Assembly (NCBI RefSeq): GCF_030407165.1
Contig: NZ_CP129111.1
Span: 124,001 to 188,000, forward strand
Length of the DNA stretch: 64,000 nt
Direction of reading: 5' to 3'
Source: Fontisubflavum oceani
GTDB lineage: Bacteria > Pseudomonadota > Alphaproteobacteria > Rhodobacterales > Rhodobacteraceae
Positions 19,099 through 27,079 of the stretch are shown one piece after another. A program made the position numbers and the translations under genes. Numbering within the stretch: the stretch's first letter is position 1; each line of letters opens with the position of its first letter. The notes beneath the pieces are model-generated. The model worked only from the letters and a program-made list of their open reading frames with translations. It was not told the DNA's origin and did not search any database.

Positions 19099-19563
19099 AT
19101 GCCCGATATCCGCCCCTTCACCCCCGATATGGCCGCCGCCTGCGGCACGCTCTTCTATAACGCCGTGCAAATCGGCGCGGCCGCCCATTACGACCAAGCC
19201 CAACGTGATGCCTGGGCCGGCGCGCCGATCCCAGCGGACCGATTTCTCACCCGCTTCGCCGACCAAAAAGTGTTAACCGCCTGGAACGACACCCAGCTTA
19301 CCGGGTTCATGACCCTCCGCGCCGACGGCTATCTCGACATGGCCTTTGTTGCGCCGGAGGCGCGCGGCACCCGCACTGCCGATGCGCTTCTGGCCGGGCT
19401 GCTCAGCCACGCCAAAGCAAACGGGCTGTCCCGGCTCTTCACCTTCGCCAGCTTCCCCGCGCGCTCGTTTTTCGCCCGCAACGGCTGGTGCGTCATTCGG
19501 CCCAACATTGTCACAATCGGCAATGTCACATTAGAGAATTTCGAAATGGAATTCAGGCTCTAG
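19099..19563 (+). CDS. GNAT family N-acetyltransferase
   Basis: A 154-residue protein that reads as a compact GNAT domain: IRPFTPDMAAACGTLFYNAV at the start, GFMTLRADGYLDMAFVAPEARG as the beta4 strand and acetyl-CoA pyrophosphate loop region, then a helix with LLAGLLSHAKANGL and ARSFFARNGW near the C-terminus. The start ATG at 19099 lies directly before the fold; an in-frame GTG at 19063 would add 12 residues. AAGGAGG at 19040 is too far from either start to decide. The acceptor substrate is unknown. Confidence 0.82.
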   Translation: MPDIRPFTPDMAAACGTLFYNAVQIGAAAHYDQAQRDAWAGAPIPADRFLTRFADQKVLTAWNDTQLTGFMTLRADGYLDMAFVAPEARGTRTADALLAGLLSHAKANGLSRLFTFASFPARSFFARNGWCVIRPNIVTIGNVTLENFEMEFRL

Positions 19564-19633
19564 CGGCTTCCCCAAGACAACGGCATACGACGGTGTGCAG
19601 ATAACTATCTCATTTCATTGAATATTTTTGTTT

Positions 19634-19652
19634 ACAGAGCGCAAAACTCTGT
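19634..19652. repeat. Small inverted repeat upstream of the DUF3422 gene
   Basis: ACAGAG and CTCTGT are perfect complements with a 7-base spacer, in an AT-rich stretch 39 bases before the DUF3422 ATG. It may be an operator or a leader hairpin. Confidence 0.3.
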
Positions 19653-19690
19653 TAGTCACGTTGAAACGCAGCCTCGAACAGACCCCGCCC

Positions 19691-20974
19691 ATGCCCCCGA
19701 TTGACGACCACCCCTTGCGCTACTCGCTCGCCAATGAGCTTCACGCCCGTCCGTTCCCCGTCCTCAGCAGCCCCGGCCAGGCGGCGTTTCTCGCGATCAA
19801 ACACCCCGTCGACGCCGCGAAACGCGACCGGGCCCTGGACCGAGCCCATCTGATCGCCCTACTCGACCGTCACGGCGCGCCGCACCCGCCCGAAGATGCC
19901 ACGCATTACACCGGCCAAATCGGCAAATGCCATCTGAAATGGGAGCAACATACGGAGTTCGTGACCTATTCGGCCTTTCTCGACGGCCAAGCCGAGCGCG
20001 CGTTTGACCCCGAGATTTGGGAGGTCTTCCCTGAAGACTGGCTCGCCGCCGCGCCCGGAGCCCGGATCACCTCCGCCCATATCCACATCGCCAATGCGCC
20101 GAAATCCGAGGCCGAGATTGCCAAGCAGATTGACCGCTGGTTCCTGCCCGAAAGCCTCGCGGTCAGCCAGGTGCTGGACGCGGCCGCAGTGATCGCGGGC
20201 GACTTTCGCATCACCCCTCAGGGCCACATGAACTTCGCCCTGTTCGTGAACCCCAAAACCGGCCCGCGCCGGATTGGCCGCGTCGTGCAACGGATTTGCG
20301 AGATTGAGACCTATAAGGCCATGTCGATGCTCGGCCTGCCCCGCGCGCGTGCCATCAGCACCCGCATGGGCGCCATGGATCGCGATCTGGCCGCCCTTCT
20401 GGATGACATGGCGGGGGATCTTGCAGAGCCCGATGCGACACTTGGCAAACTCCTGACCATCGCCGCCGATCTGGAAAACCAAATGGCCCGGGCCAGCTTT
20501 CGGTTCGGCGCCACCCGCGCCTATGAGGCGCTGGTCCATCAGCGGATCGAGGTTCTGCGCGAGACCCGGTTTCAGGGCCGTCAGACCTTTGCCGAATTCA
20601 TGATGCGCCGGTTCGACCCCACGATGCGCACGGTGCAGGCAACCGAAAGCCGGTTGCAGCAGATAACCGAACGGGCCTACCGCGCCGGTGATCTGTTACG
20701 GACCAGAGTCGATGTCGACCGCTCGGCGCAGAACCAAGCGCTTCTGGAAAGCATGGACAAGCGCGCCGCGCTGCAACTGCGCCTGCAAAAGACTGTCGAA
20801 GGTCTCTCGGTCGTTGCGATCAGCTATTACGCCGTGAATTTGATGGTCTATCTAACCACACCGATTGCCGAACAAGCGGGTATCTCCAAGACAATCCTGG
20901 CATCCCTTCTCGCGTTGCCAGTGATCGCCGCCGTTTGGCTCATCGTTCGGGCGATCCGCCGCAAAGTCGATTAA
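19691..20974 (+). CDS. DUF3422 family protein with C-terminal membrane segments
   Basis: A 427-residue protein of the DUF3422 family, recognised by the opening DHPLRYSLANELHARPFP. The middle is soluble and partly coiled (ATESRLQQITERAYRAGDLL, then LLESMDKRAALQLRLQ), and the C-terminus has two hydrophobic helices (about 376-396 and 402-420) ending in basic IRRKVD, so it is probably inner-membrane anchored. I use the ATG at 19691; a TTG at 19628 in frame would add 21 residues unlike the family. Its function is unknown. Its stop overlaps the stop of the convergent lipoprotein gene within TTAA. Confidence 0.88.
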   Translation: MPPIDDHPLRYSLANELHARPFPVLSSPGQAAFLAIKHPVDAAKRDRALDRAHLIALLDRHGAPHPPEDATHYTGQIGKCHLKWEQHTEFVTYSAFLDGQAERAFDPEIWEVFPEDWLAAAPGARITSAHIHIANAPKSEAEIAKQIDRWFLPESLAVSQVLDAAAVIAGDFRITPQGHMNFALFVNPKTGPRRIGRVVQRICEIETYKAMSMLGLPRARAISTRMGAMDRDLAALLDDMAGDLAEPDATLGKLLTIAADLENQMARASFRFGATRAYEALVHQRIEVLRETRFQGRQTFAEFMMRRFDPTMRTVQATESRLQQITERAYRAGDLLRTRVDVDRSAQNQALLESMDKRAALQLRLQKTVEGLSVVAISYYAVNLMVYLTTPIAEQAGISKTILASLLALPVIAAVWLIVRAIRRKVD

Positions 20975-21402
20975 CCCGGGATCACCGTCAGCGGCACCAG
21001 ATCGGTCAAGGACACGCCCAAAGCCTGCATCGCGGCCAGCGATATCCGGCTGCCTGCGCCCGGCTCTGCCTCAATCGGGATCAAGGTGAGGGTGACGGAC
21101 GCGCCGCCCTCGGTCATCACCCGGCCCTCTTGCTCGACCCGCACCAATGGCGTGCGCAGCCAAAGCCCTGGCTCGGTCGGGTCGCCCAATGTGGCAACTG
21201 TCTCTCCGCCGCCACCGGCGGGCAAGGGCGTGGGATCGTCCAAACCGGCGGTCCCTTCGGTCGTTGGCCGTTCCATCGGGCGCGGCGTGTCCGTCCCCGG
21301 CTCCGATGCCGACGACGCACCGCCGTCTTGGCGCAGGCCAATACCATCAGCGCAGGCGGCCAAGCCCAACATCATCAGGGCGCAGAAAACCATTCTCATC
21401 AT
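20971..21402 (-). CDS. Putative lipoprotein
   Basis: A 143-residue protein with a signal peptide and lipobox: MMRMVFCALMMLGLAACADG, with cleavage expected before Cys17. The mature part is a proline/glycine/threonine-rich linker followed by a small domain (GLWLRTPLVRVEQEGRV, VTLTLIPIEAEPGAGSRISL) of unknown fold. Its role in the envelope is unknown. Similar Roseobacter proteins sometimes carry misleading enzyme names in databases; nothing catalytic is visible here. It is convergent with the DUF3422 gene and divergent from moaA. Confidence 0.8.
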   Translation of the reverse strand: MMRMVFCALMMLGLAACADGIGLRQDGGASSASEPGTDTPRPMERPTTEGTAGLDDPTPLPAGGGGETVATLGDPTEPGLWLRTPLVRVEQEGRVMTEGGASVTLTLIPIEAEPGAGSRISLAAMQALGVSLTDLVPLTVIPG

Positions 21403-21437
21403 AGGATAAACCTAAGGAGATTGGTCACCGGCATCAA

Positions 21438-21460
21438 CGCCGCAATCACGGCTTGCGGCG
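21438..21460 (+). promoter_or_regulatory. Hairpin in the moaA leader
   Basis: CGCCGCAA and TTGCGGCG pair perfectly around a 7-base loop, 28 bases before the moaA ATG. It is short, and I see no match to the larger molybdenum-cofactor riboswitch architecture, so it is listed only as a leader hairpin. Confidence 0.3.
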
Positions 21461-21487
21461 GCTCTCCGCCAGTCCTACCTTCGGGGC

Positions 21488-22498
21488 ATGGAAAACACTG
21501 CCCCTCTCATCGACCCCTTTGCCCGCGCGATCAACTATCTGCGCGTCTCCGTCACAGATCGTTGCGATTTCCGCTGCGTCTATTGCATGTCGGAGAACAT
21601 GACCTTCTTGCCGAAGAAAGAGCTTCTGACGCTGGAAGAACTCGATCGGATGTGTTCGACTTTCATCCGCATGGGCGTCCAGAAACTGCGGATCACCGGA
21701 GGTGAGCCGCTCGTCCGCCGCGATATCATGACTTTTTTCCAGTCCATGACACGGCATCTCGACTCGGGCGCGCTCAAAGAATTGACGCTGACCACCAATG
21801 GCAGCCAACTCTCGCGCTTCGCCGAGCAACTCTATGCTGCGGGCATCCGTCGGATCAACGTCTCGCTCGATACGCTGGATGAGACGAAATTCGCCGAAAT
21901 CACCCGGTGGGGGCGCCTGAAGCAGGTTCTGGAAGGGATCGATGCGGCACAGAAAGCCGGGCTGCGGGTGAAAATCAACGCGGTGGCGCTGAAAGACTTC
22001 AACGAGGACGAACTTTTCACCCTGCAAGAGTGGTGCGCTTCGCGGGATATGGACCTGACCTTCATCGAAGTCATGCCAATGGGCGATCTCGGCAATGAGG
22101 ACCGGATCACACAATACTGGTCTCTGAAAGACCTGCGCGCTCGTCTCGCCGAACGCTTCAACCTGATCGATTTGGCCGAACGCACGGGCGGCCCGGCGCG
22201 CTACGTGAAGCTCGAAGAGACCGGCCAGAAAATTGGCTTCATCACCCCGCTCACCCATAATTTCTGCGAAAGCTGCAACCGGGTGCGCCTGACCTGCACG
22301 GGCGAGCTCTATATGTGTCTCGGCCAGGAAGACATGGCCGACCTCCGCGCGCCGCTCAGGGACTCCCGCGACGACGTTTTGCTAGAAGAAGCGATCCGCG
22401 CCGCAATCGAGCGCAAACCCAAAGGCCATGATTTCGACTATTCCCGCCAGAAGGTAGATGGCCAGGTTTCCCGCCATATGAGCCATACGGGTGGGTAA
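21488..22498 (+). CDS. moaA: GTP 3',8-cyclase MoaA
   Basis: A 336-residue radical SAM enzyme that makes 3',8-cyclo-7,8-dihydro-GTP in the first step of molybdopterin synthesis. The SAM cluster motif CDFRCVYC (Cys26, Cys30, Cys33) is followed by KLRITGGEPLVRRD. The second, GTP-binding cluster is in NFCESCNRVRLTCTG near residue 260, and the protein ends in the conserved Gly-Gly tail. It stands apart from other moa genes here, but the molybdoenzyme-like iorAB genes at 37-40 kb would depend on such a cofactor. Confidence 0.95.
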   Translation: MENTAPLIDPFARAINYLRVSVTDRCDFRCVYCMSENMTFLPKKELLTLEELDRMCSTFIRMGVQKLRITGGEPLVRRDIMTFFQSMTRHLDSGALKELTLTTNGSQLSRFAEQLYAAGIRRINVSLDTLDETKFAEITRWGRLKQVLEGIDAAQKAGLRVKINAVALKDFNEDELFTLQEWCASRDMDLTFIEVMPMGDLGNEDRITQYWSLKDLRARLAERFNLIDLAERTGGPARYVKLEETGQKIGFITPLTHNFCESCNRVRLTCTGELYMCLGQEDMADLRAPLRDSRDDVLLEEAIRAAIERKPKGHDFDYSRQKVDGQVSRHMSHTGG

Positions 22499-22500
22499 GA

Positions 22501-23124
22501 CTAAGTCCGCAACTCCTTATGCGCCAAAATCATCTCGACGCGATCATCGAGACCTTGCAAAAGCACCTCGGCGCGCCACCCGGCGCGCCCACGGAACATG
22601 TACCCTTGGCGCATATCATAAAGCAGCGCGGCCCGATCCAAAGACGGGAAATCAGGCGGTAGAGTGCCTTTCTCGATCTCTTTATCGAACCGCGCGGCGA
22701 GCCGTTTGTCGGTATCTTCAATCGCTTTTTCAACGCGTTCCGCCACACCTTCAACCTGCCCGATATTGGTTGAAACGCTGGACGCCAAGAAGCATCCCTT
22801 TGCCCCACTGTCATTCTCGGTAGCATAGAGGATAACTTCTTCGAGGAAGCCCCGCACGGCTTTGCGAATATCGGGCTCGGCTTCGAAGGCCACCACCGGG
22901 GCGCATCCGTCGACATCGGCGTAACGGTCGATGGTCTTTAGATACAGCTCCCGCTTGTCGCCAAAAGCCGCATACATGCTGGGCCCGGTGATCCCCATAG
23001 CCTTGGTCAGATCGCGAAGCGACGCGCCATCGAATCCCTTTGCCCAAAACACCGCCATCGCCTTCAAAAGCGCGGCATCATAGTCGAAATTTCTCGGTCG
23101 CCCAATTTTTTTTGTATCGGTCAA
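22501..23124 (-). CDS. TetR/AcrR family transcriptional regulator (TTG start)
   Basis: A 207-residue TetR-type repressor. GRPRNFDYDAALLKAMAVFW leads into a helix-turn-helix (GASLRDLTKAMGITGPSMYAAFG, about residues 32-56), followed by a helical ligand domain with VILYATENDSGAKGCFLASS, typical of the group beginning with GRPR. The only sensible start is TTG at 23124, supported by AAGGA eight bases upstream. It is divergent from a peroxiredoxin-like gene, and a strong inverted repeat lies between them, so it most likely represses that operon and itself. The ligand is unknown. Confidence 0.9.
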   Translation of the reverse strand: MTDTKKIGRPRNFDYDAALLKAMAVFWAKGFDGASLRDLTKAMGITGPSMYAAFGDKRELYLKTIDRYADVDGCAPVVAFEAEPDIRKAVRGFLEEVILYATENDSGAKGCFLASSVSTNIGQVEGVAERVEKAIEDTDKRLAARFDKEIEKGTLPPDFPSLDRAALLYDMRQGYMFRGRAGWRAEVLLQGLDDRVEMILAHKELRT

Positions 23125-23134
23125 TATATAATCC

Positions 23135-23163
23135 TTGACGCTCGCGCGAGTCGCTGATTTATC
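23135..23163 (+). promoter_or_regulatory. Predicted sigma-70-type promoter of the peroxiredoxin operon
   Basis: TTGACG at 23135-23140 and TTTATC at 23158-23163 are separated by 17 bases. The -10 element overlaps the left arm of the TetR-type inverted repeat, which would explain repression. Confidence 0.45.
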
Positions 23164-23180
23164 TATCGAACGATATATAA
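23159..23180. promoter_or_regulatory. Putative TetR operator
   Basis: The 22-base element has TTATCTATCG as left arm and CGATATATAA as right arm around a central AA, matching in nine of ten paired positions. It lies between the divergent tetR-type and peroxiredoxin genes and overlaps the predicted -10 element. Size and position fit a TetR dimer site. Confidence 0.6.
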
Positions 23181-23195
23181 CGCGAGATAACCCCT

Positions 23196-23729
23196 ATGAC
23201 CAGCCCTAAACCGCTGGCCGGAAGCGCTTTTCCGGCCCTCAATATTCCTGTGCTCACTGGCGGGAAACGCGCCCTTTCCAAGCCCAAAGACGGGTTCGAT
23301 TGGCAACTTATCGTGGCCTATCGCGGCAAACACTGCCCGATCTGCACCCGCTATCTGCAAGAGTTGAATGCCGCCTTGCCGGGCTTGAATGCCATCGGCG
23401 TCGACGTCATCGCGATCTCTGCCGATGACGAAGACCGCGCCGGGGGTCACATGGACGAGGTTCAGCCTCTTTATGACGTCGGCTACGATCTCAGCGTTCC
23501 GCAGATGCAGGCGCTCGGACTTTATATTTCGGGGCCTCGCAATGGCATGAACGTGGAGCGCCCCTTTGCCGAACCTGGCCTCTTTGTCGTGAATGCGGAA
23601 GGCGATTTACAGCTTGTCGACATCTCCAATGTCCCGTTCGCGCGCCCCGATCTCCAGTCTATTCTGCGCGGTCTAACCTTCTTGCGCGGTCTCACCGACC
23701 CGTTTCCCGTCAACGGCTCTTACGTTTGA
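23196..23729 (+). CDS. Peroxiredoxin-like redoxin (AhpC/TSA family)
   Basis: A 177-residue thioredoxin-fold protein of the redoxin/AhpC-TSA type. YRGKHCPICTRYL places two cysteines (Cys47, Cys50) at the start of the first helix, a CxxC pair more like thioredoxin-type peroxiredoxin relatives than classical two-Cys AhpC. GVDVIAISADDEDRA and PGLFVVNAEGDLQLVDISN complete the fold. It probably reduces peroxides or disulfides in the cytoplasm. It is the first gene of a TetR-regulated operon with two NTF2-like proteins (gaps of 24 and 41 bases). Confidence 0.88.
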   Translation: MTSPKPLAGSAFPALNIPVLTGGKRALSKPKDGFDWQLIVAYRGKHCPICTRYLQELNAALPGLNAIGVDVIAISADDEDRAGGHMDEVQPLYDVGYDLSVPQMQALGLYISGPRNGMNVERPFAEPGLFVVNAEGDLQLVDISNVPFARPDLQSILRGLTFLRGLTDPFPVNGSYV

Positions 23730-23753
23730 AACCCCCTCGAACAGGATCAAAAA

Positions 23754-24161
23754 ATGACCCAATCCCCCCAAACTGAGGCCGTGAAGGCCACAATTGACGC
23801 GTTAATCCAGGCCGGTACGGCCTCCGATTTGAGCGGCCTCGACAGAATATATCACCGTGACATGAGAATCCTCATGATCGACACCGACGGCACACTTGCC
23901 GAGTTCGACAAACCTGGCTTCATCGACATGCTGGCCGAGACTGTACGGGAGAGCGCCGGTGTCGATAACACCTGGGCCAAGTATAACGCCATCCATGCCG
24001 ATGGTGCGCACGGCCACGTTCTGATTACCCGCAAAGTGCAGTTGGGCGGTGAGGACAAAACACTCGTTCTCAGCATTGACCTGGCGCAGGAAGACGCCCG
24101 CTGGCAGGTCACAAGAGAGGTGATTTTTGTCCGCCCCAATCCTGATGGGATGCCGCAATGA
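23754..24161 (+). CDS. NTF2-like (SnoaL/DUF4440-type) cytoplasmic protein
   Basis: A 135-residue protein that reads as a cone-shaped NTF2-like domain: an N-terminal helix (TEAVKATIDALIQAGTASDLSGL), then DRIYHRDMRILMID, a helix DKPGFIDMLAETVRES, and strands HVLITRKVQLGGEDKTLVLSIDL and WQVTREVIFVRP. Such domains bind small hydrophobic ligands or catalyse simple reactions. No signal peptide is present. It is the second gene of the peroxiredoxin operon. The ligand is unknown. Confidence 0.75.
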   Translation: MTQSPQTEAVKATIDALIQAGTASDLSGLDRIYHRDMRILMIDTDGTLAEFDKPGFIDMLAETVRESAGVDNTWAKYNAIHADGAHGHVLITRKVQLGGEDKTLVLSIDLAQEDARWQVTREVIFVRPNPDGMPQ

Positions 24162-24202
24162 TCTGCACAAACCTCCATAACAAGACACAAGGAAACGGCT
24201 TC

Positions 24203-24649
24203 ATGCGTGTTATCGCCCTGCTGTCTGCCGTGGCTCTCTCAACCGGGATCGCCATTGCCGAAGAAACCACCCAAACCGCCATTGAAGCGTTGACCGCGTT
24301 GAATGATCGGTTCAATGCCGCTGCGGCGGCGCATGATGCCGATGGCCTGCTCGATCTTTACGCCGATGACACGCTCTGGATCGCCCAAGGAACGCCCGTC
24401 ACCCAAGGGCTTCAGGGCCCCCGCGACCTGTTTGAATTTGTCACGTCGAACCAGGGCGAAGTCACCCATACGATCGATCATCTCTTTGTCTCGGAGGATG
24501 CGCCGCTTGCGGTGATGATCGGCTCTGTCGACGCTCGGATCGAAACTGCTGGGCTCGACGCGACCGGAACCTATCTCTTTGTGCTCGAACCGACAGAAAC
24601 CGGTTGGGAAGTCGTCACCGATATGTGGCACCAACACGATCAAAACTAA
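24203..24649 (+). CDS. Exported NTF2-like (SnoaL/DUF4440-type) protein
   Basis: A 148-residue protein with a cleavable signal peptide (MRVIALLSAVALSTGIAIAEE, cleavage after AIA) followed by one NTF2-like domain: AIEALTALNDRFNAAAAAHDADGLLDLYADDTLWIAQG, EVTHTIDHLFVSEDAPLAVM, and WEVVTDMWHQHDQN at the end. The ATG at 24203 has AAGGA upstream and starts the signal peptide; an in-frame ATG at 24158 overlaps the preceding stop. It is the third gene of the operon, and the periplasmic counterpart of its cytoplasmic neighbour. Confidence 0.78.
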   Translation: MRVIALLSAVALSTGIAIAEETTQTAIEALTALNDRFNAAAAAHDADGLLDLYADDTLWIAQGTPVTQGLQGPRDLFEFVTSNQGEVTHTIDHLFVSEDAPLAVMIGSVDARIETAGLDATGTYLFVLEPTETGWEVVTDMWHQHDQN

Positions 24650-24653
24650 ACAC

Positions 24654-24687
24654 GTGGCCGGCCAGCACAGCGGCGCGGGCCGGCCAC
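24654..24687. terminator. GC-rich hairpin between convergent operons
   Basis: GTGGCCGGCC and GGCCGGCCAC are perfect complements with a 14-base loop, located between the ends of the NTF2 operon and the M20 operon. No T-run follows on either strand, so termination is probable but not certain. Confidence 0.5.
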
Positions 24688-24706
24688 ACTCTCGATCAGC
24701 GTGACG

Positions 24707-25870
24707 TCAAGCAGCCGGCATCCGCTTCTCGACAATCTCCGCCCACCAGGAACATCCCGCCGGGATCGTTTCGTCGTTGAAGTTGTATTTCGGGTGATGC
24801 ACTGCCGCCGTGTCACCATTGCCGACGAGGATATAGGCTCCGGGCCGGGCGTTCAGCATGAAGGCAAAATCCTCGCCGCCCATGACCAGCGGGGCGTCCT
24901 CGCAGTCACCGGAAACCGACTTGGCCACCTCGGCGGCAAACTCGGTCTGCTCTTCGGAGTTCACCATAACCGGATAGCCGCGCCGATAGTCGACTTCGGC
25001 TTTGCCACCCATCATCGCCGCCGTGCCCTCGGCGATTTCTTTCAACCGCGCTTCGGCCAAATCCTGAATGCCCGGATCCATGGTCCGGACGGTGCCGCGC
25101 AGGTGCACGGTTTCCGGGATCACGTTATGGGCGTTTGAGCCGGTCTCGAAGGACGTCACTGAAACCACGAGCTGTTTCACCGGGTCGGCATTCCGGCTGG
25201 CGATTGACTGCAACGCAAGAACCACATGCGCGCCCATCACGGTCGTGTCGACGGTTTCTTGCGGTTTTGCCGCGTGGCCGCCTTGGCCGGTCAGATAGAT
25301 GTCGAATTGGTCCGCTGCCGCAAAAAACGCACCGGGGCGGATCGAGAAAGACCCGACCGGTTTGCCAGGCCAATTGTGCATCCCGTAAACCTCATCGATC
25401 TTAAACGTGTCCATGATCCCGTCATCGACCATCTCTTTGCCGCCGCCCCCGCCTTCTTCGGCAGGCTGAAAGATCACCGCAACCGTGCCGTCGAAATTGC
25501 GGGTCTCGGCCAGGTATTTCGCGGCCCCAAGCAACATTGCGGTGTGCCCATCATGGCCGCACGCATGCATCGCGCCCGGCGTTTTCGAGGCATAGTCCAC
25601 GCCGGTCTCCTCATGGATCGGCAACGCATCCATATCCGCGCGGAGACCAATGGTTTTGCCGGAGCTGTCGGTTTTGCCCTTGATGATGCCCACAACCCCG
25701 GTACGCCCGAGACCCGTCACCACCTCATCACAGCCGAACTCTTTCAGCTTCTCCGCGACAATGCCCGAGGTGCGGTGCGTCTCGAACAGGATCTCGGGGT
25801 TCTCATGCAGATCGCGCCGCCATTCAGTGATCTCGGGCAGCAACTCGGCAAAACGGTTTTTGACGGGCAT
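24707..25870 (-). CDS. M20 family amidohydrolase (hippurate/N-acyl-amino-acid hydrolase type), paralogue 1
   Basis: A 387-residue metal-dependent amidohydrolase of the M20D group, which cleaves N-acyl amino acids, hippurate or similar conjugates. MHACGHDGHTAMLLGAAKYL (Cys104, His106) and IFQPAEEGGGGGKEM carry the metal and general-base residues; GQGGHAAKPQ lies in the lid domain and MGGEDFAFML near the C-terminus. It is the last of four amidohydrolase genes in a minus-strand operon. It shares start (MPVKNRFAEL) and end (KRMPAA) with the next two genes, showing tandem duplication. The exact substrate is unknown. Confidence 0.93.
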   Translation of the reverse strand: MPVKNRFAELLPEITEWRRDLHENPEILFETHRTSGIVAEKLKEFGCDEVVTGLGRTGVVGIIKGKTDSSGKTIGLRADMDALPIHEETGVDYASKTPGAMHACGHDGHTAMLLGAAKYLAETRNFDGTVAVIFQPAEEGGGGGKEMVDDGIMDTFKIDEVYGMHNWPGKPVGSFSIRPGAFFAAADQFDIYLTGQGGHAAKPQETVDTTVMGAHVVLALQSIASRNADPVKQLVVSVTSFETGSNAHNVIPETVHLRGTVRTMDPGIQDLAEARLKEIAEGTAAMMGGKAEVDYRRGYPVMVNSEEQTEFAAEVAKSVSGDCEDAPLVMGGEDFAFMLNARPGAYILVGNGDTAAVHHPKYNFNDETIPAGCSWWAEIVEKRMPAA

Positions 25871-25896
25871 AGGTCTCTTTCTCCTGGTTCTAAATG

Positions 25897-27063
25897 TTAC
25901 GCCGCCGGCATGCGGCGTTCGACCAATTCGGCAAAGAAGCTACATCCAAAGGGGATAGCTTCATCGTTGAAGTTATAGGCAGGGTGGTGGCATTGGGCGC
26001 TGTCGCCATTGCCAAGGAACAGATAGGCCCCGGGGCGTTCCTCCAACATATAGGAGAAATCCTCCGATGGCATGATCGGGTTGGCCTCCGCATCGACTTT
26101 CAGGCCAGCGGCTGCGGCGGCCTCGGCAGCATAGTCCACAGAAGTGGCATCATTCACCGTCACCGGATAGCCCGGGGTCCAGATCACCTCGGCCTTGGCG
26201 CCAAAGGCGGAGGCCGTGTCTTCGGCCACCCGCCGGACCCGCTCTTCAGCGAGCGCGCGGGCTTCCGGCTCAAGGCAACGGACCGTTCCCTCCATCCGCG
26301 CCGTATCGGGGATGATGTTGGACTGGTTGGAGTCGGTCTCAAACGTCCCAACCGTCAGCACGACACGACCCAGTGGGTCGACATTGCGCGACACAATCGT
26401 ATGCAGCGTCACGACGATCTGCGCCGCAACCAAGGTCGTATCGACGGCCTTATGAGGCTCCGCCGCATGACCGCCCTGACCGGTCACAATGATCTCAAAC
26501 TCATCGGAAGACGCCTGAAGCGGCCCTGGACAGGTGACGATCTCCCCAACTGGCACCCCCGGCGCATTATGCACGCCATAGACCTCATCAATCTTCCATC
26601 GCGTCATCAACCCGTCATCGATCATCGCCTTGGCCCCTGCCCCGCCCTCTTCGGCGGGTTGGAAGATCAACACCACGGTCCCATCGAAATTCCGCGTCTC
26701 GGCCATGTATTTCGCCGCACCCAGAAGCATCGCCGTGTGCCCATCATGGCCGCACGCATGCATCACACCCGGCGTTTTCGAAGCATAGTCGAGCCCGGTG
26801 ATTTCATGGATCGGCAGCGCGTCCATGTCGGCGCGGAGCCCGATGGCCTTACCTGCGCTATCCGTCTTGCCCTTGATCACCGCCACAACCCCGGTCCGAC
26901 CAATCCCTTCGACCACCTCGTCACAGCCAAAGGCGCGCAACCGCTCCGCGACCAAGGCCGCCGTGCGCGGCAGTTCATACATCAGCTCAGGGTTCTCATG
27001 CATATCGCGCCGCCATTCGGTGATCTCGGGCAGCAACTCGGCAAAACGATTCTTGATCGGCAT
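25897..27063 (-). CDS. M20 family amidohydrolase, paralogue 2
   Basis: A 388-residue M20D-type amidohydrolase closely related to the genes on both sides. It begins MPIKNRFAELLPEITEWRRD and has the complete MHACGHDGHTAMLLGA metal site, QPAEEGGAGAK, GQGGHAAEPHKA and MPSEDFSYML. It differs from paralogue 1 mainly in the lid and pocket region (ASSDEFEIIVTG, VDTTLVAAQIVVTLHT), so the substrate range probably differs. It lies 26 bases upstream of paralogue 1 and 16 bases downstream of paralogue 3. Confidence 0.93.
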   Translation of the reverse strand: MPIKNRFAELLPEITEWRRDMHENPELMYELPRTAALVAERLRAFGCDEVVEGIGRTGVVAVIKGKTDSAGKAIGLRADMDALPIHEITGLDYASKTPGVMHACGHDGHTAMLLGAAKYMAETRNFDGTVVLIFQPAEEGGAGAKAMIDDGLMTRWKIDEVYGVHNAPGVPVGEIVTCPGPLQASSDEFEIIVTGQGGHAAEPHKAVDTTLVAAQIVVTLHTIVSRNVDPLGRVVLTVGTFETDSNQSNIIPDTARMEGTVRCLEPEARALAEERVRRVAEDTASAFGAKAEVIWTPGYPVTVNDATSVDYAAEAAAAAGLKVDAEANPIMPSEDFSYMLEERPGAYLFLGNGDSAQCHHPAYNFNDEAIPFGCSFFAELVERRMPAA

Positions 27064-27079
27064 CGGTCAGACTCCTTGA

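Noticed and set aside
21403..21487. Molybdenum-cofactor riboswitch before moaA
   Set aside because: Only one 8-pair hairpin is visible, and the 85-base leader cannot hold the known multi-stem structure.
23754..24649. The two NTF2-like genes as one frameshifted gene
   Set aside because: Each encodes a complete domain with its own start, and the second has a signal peptide, so they are separate genes.
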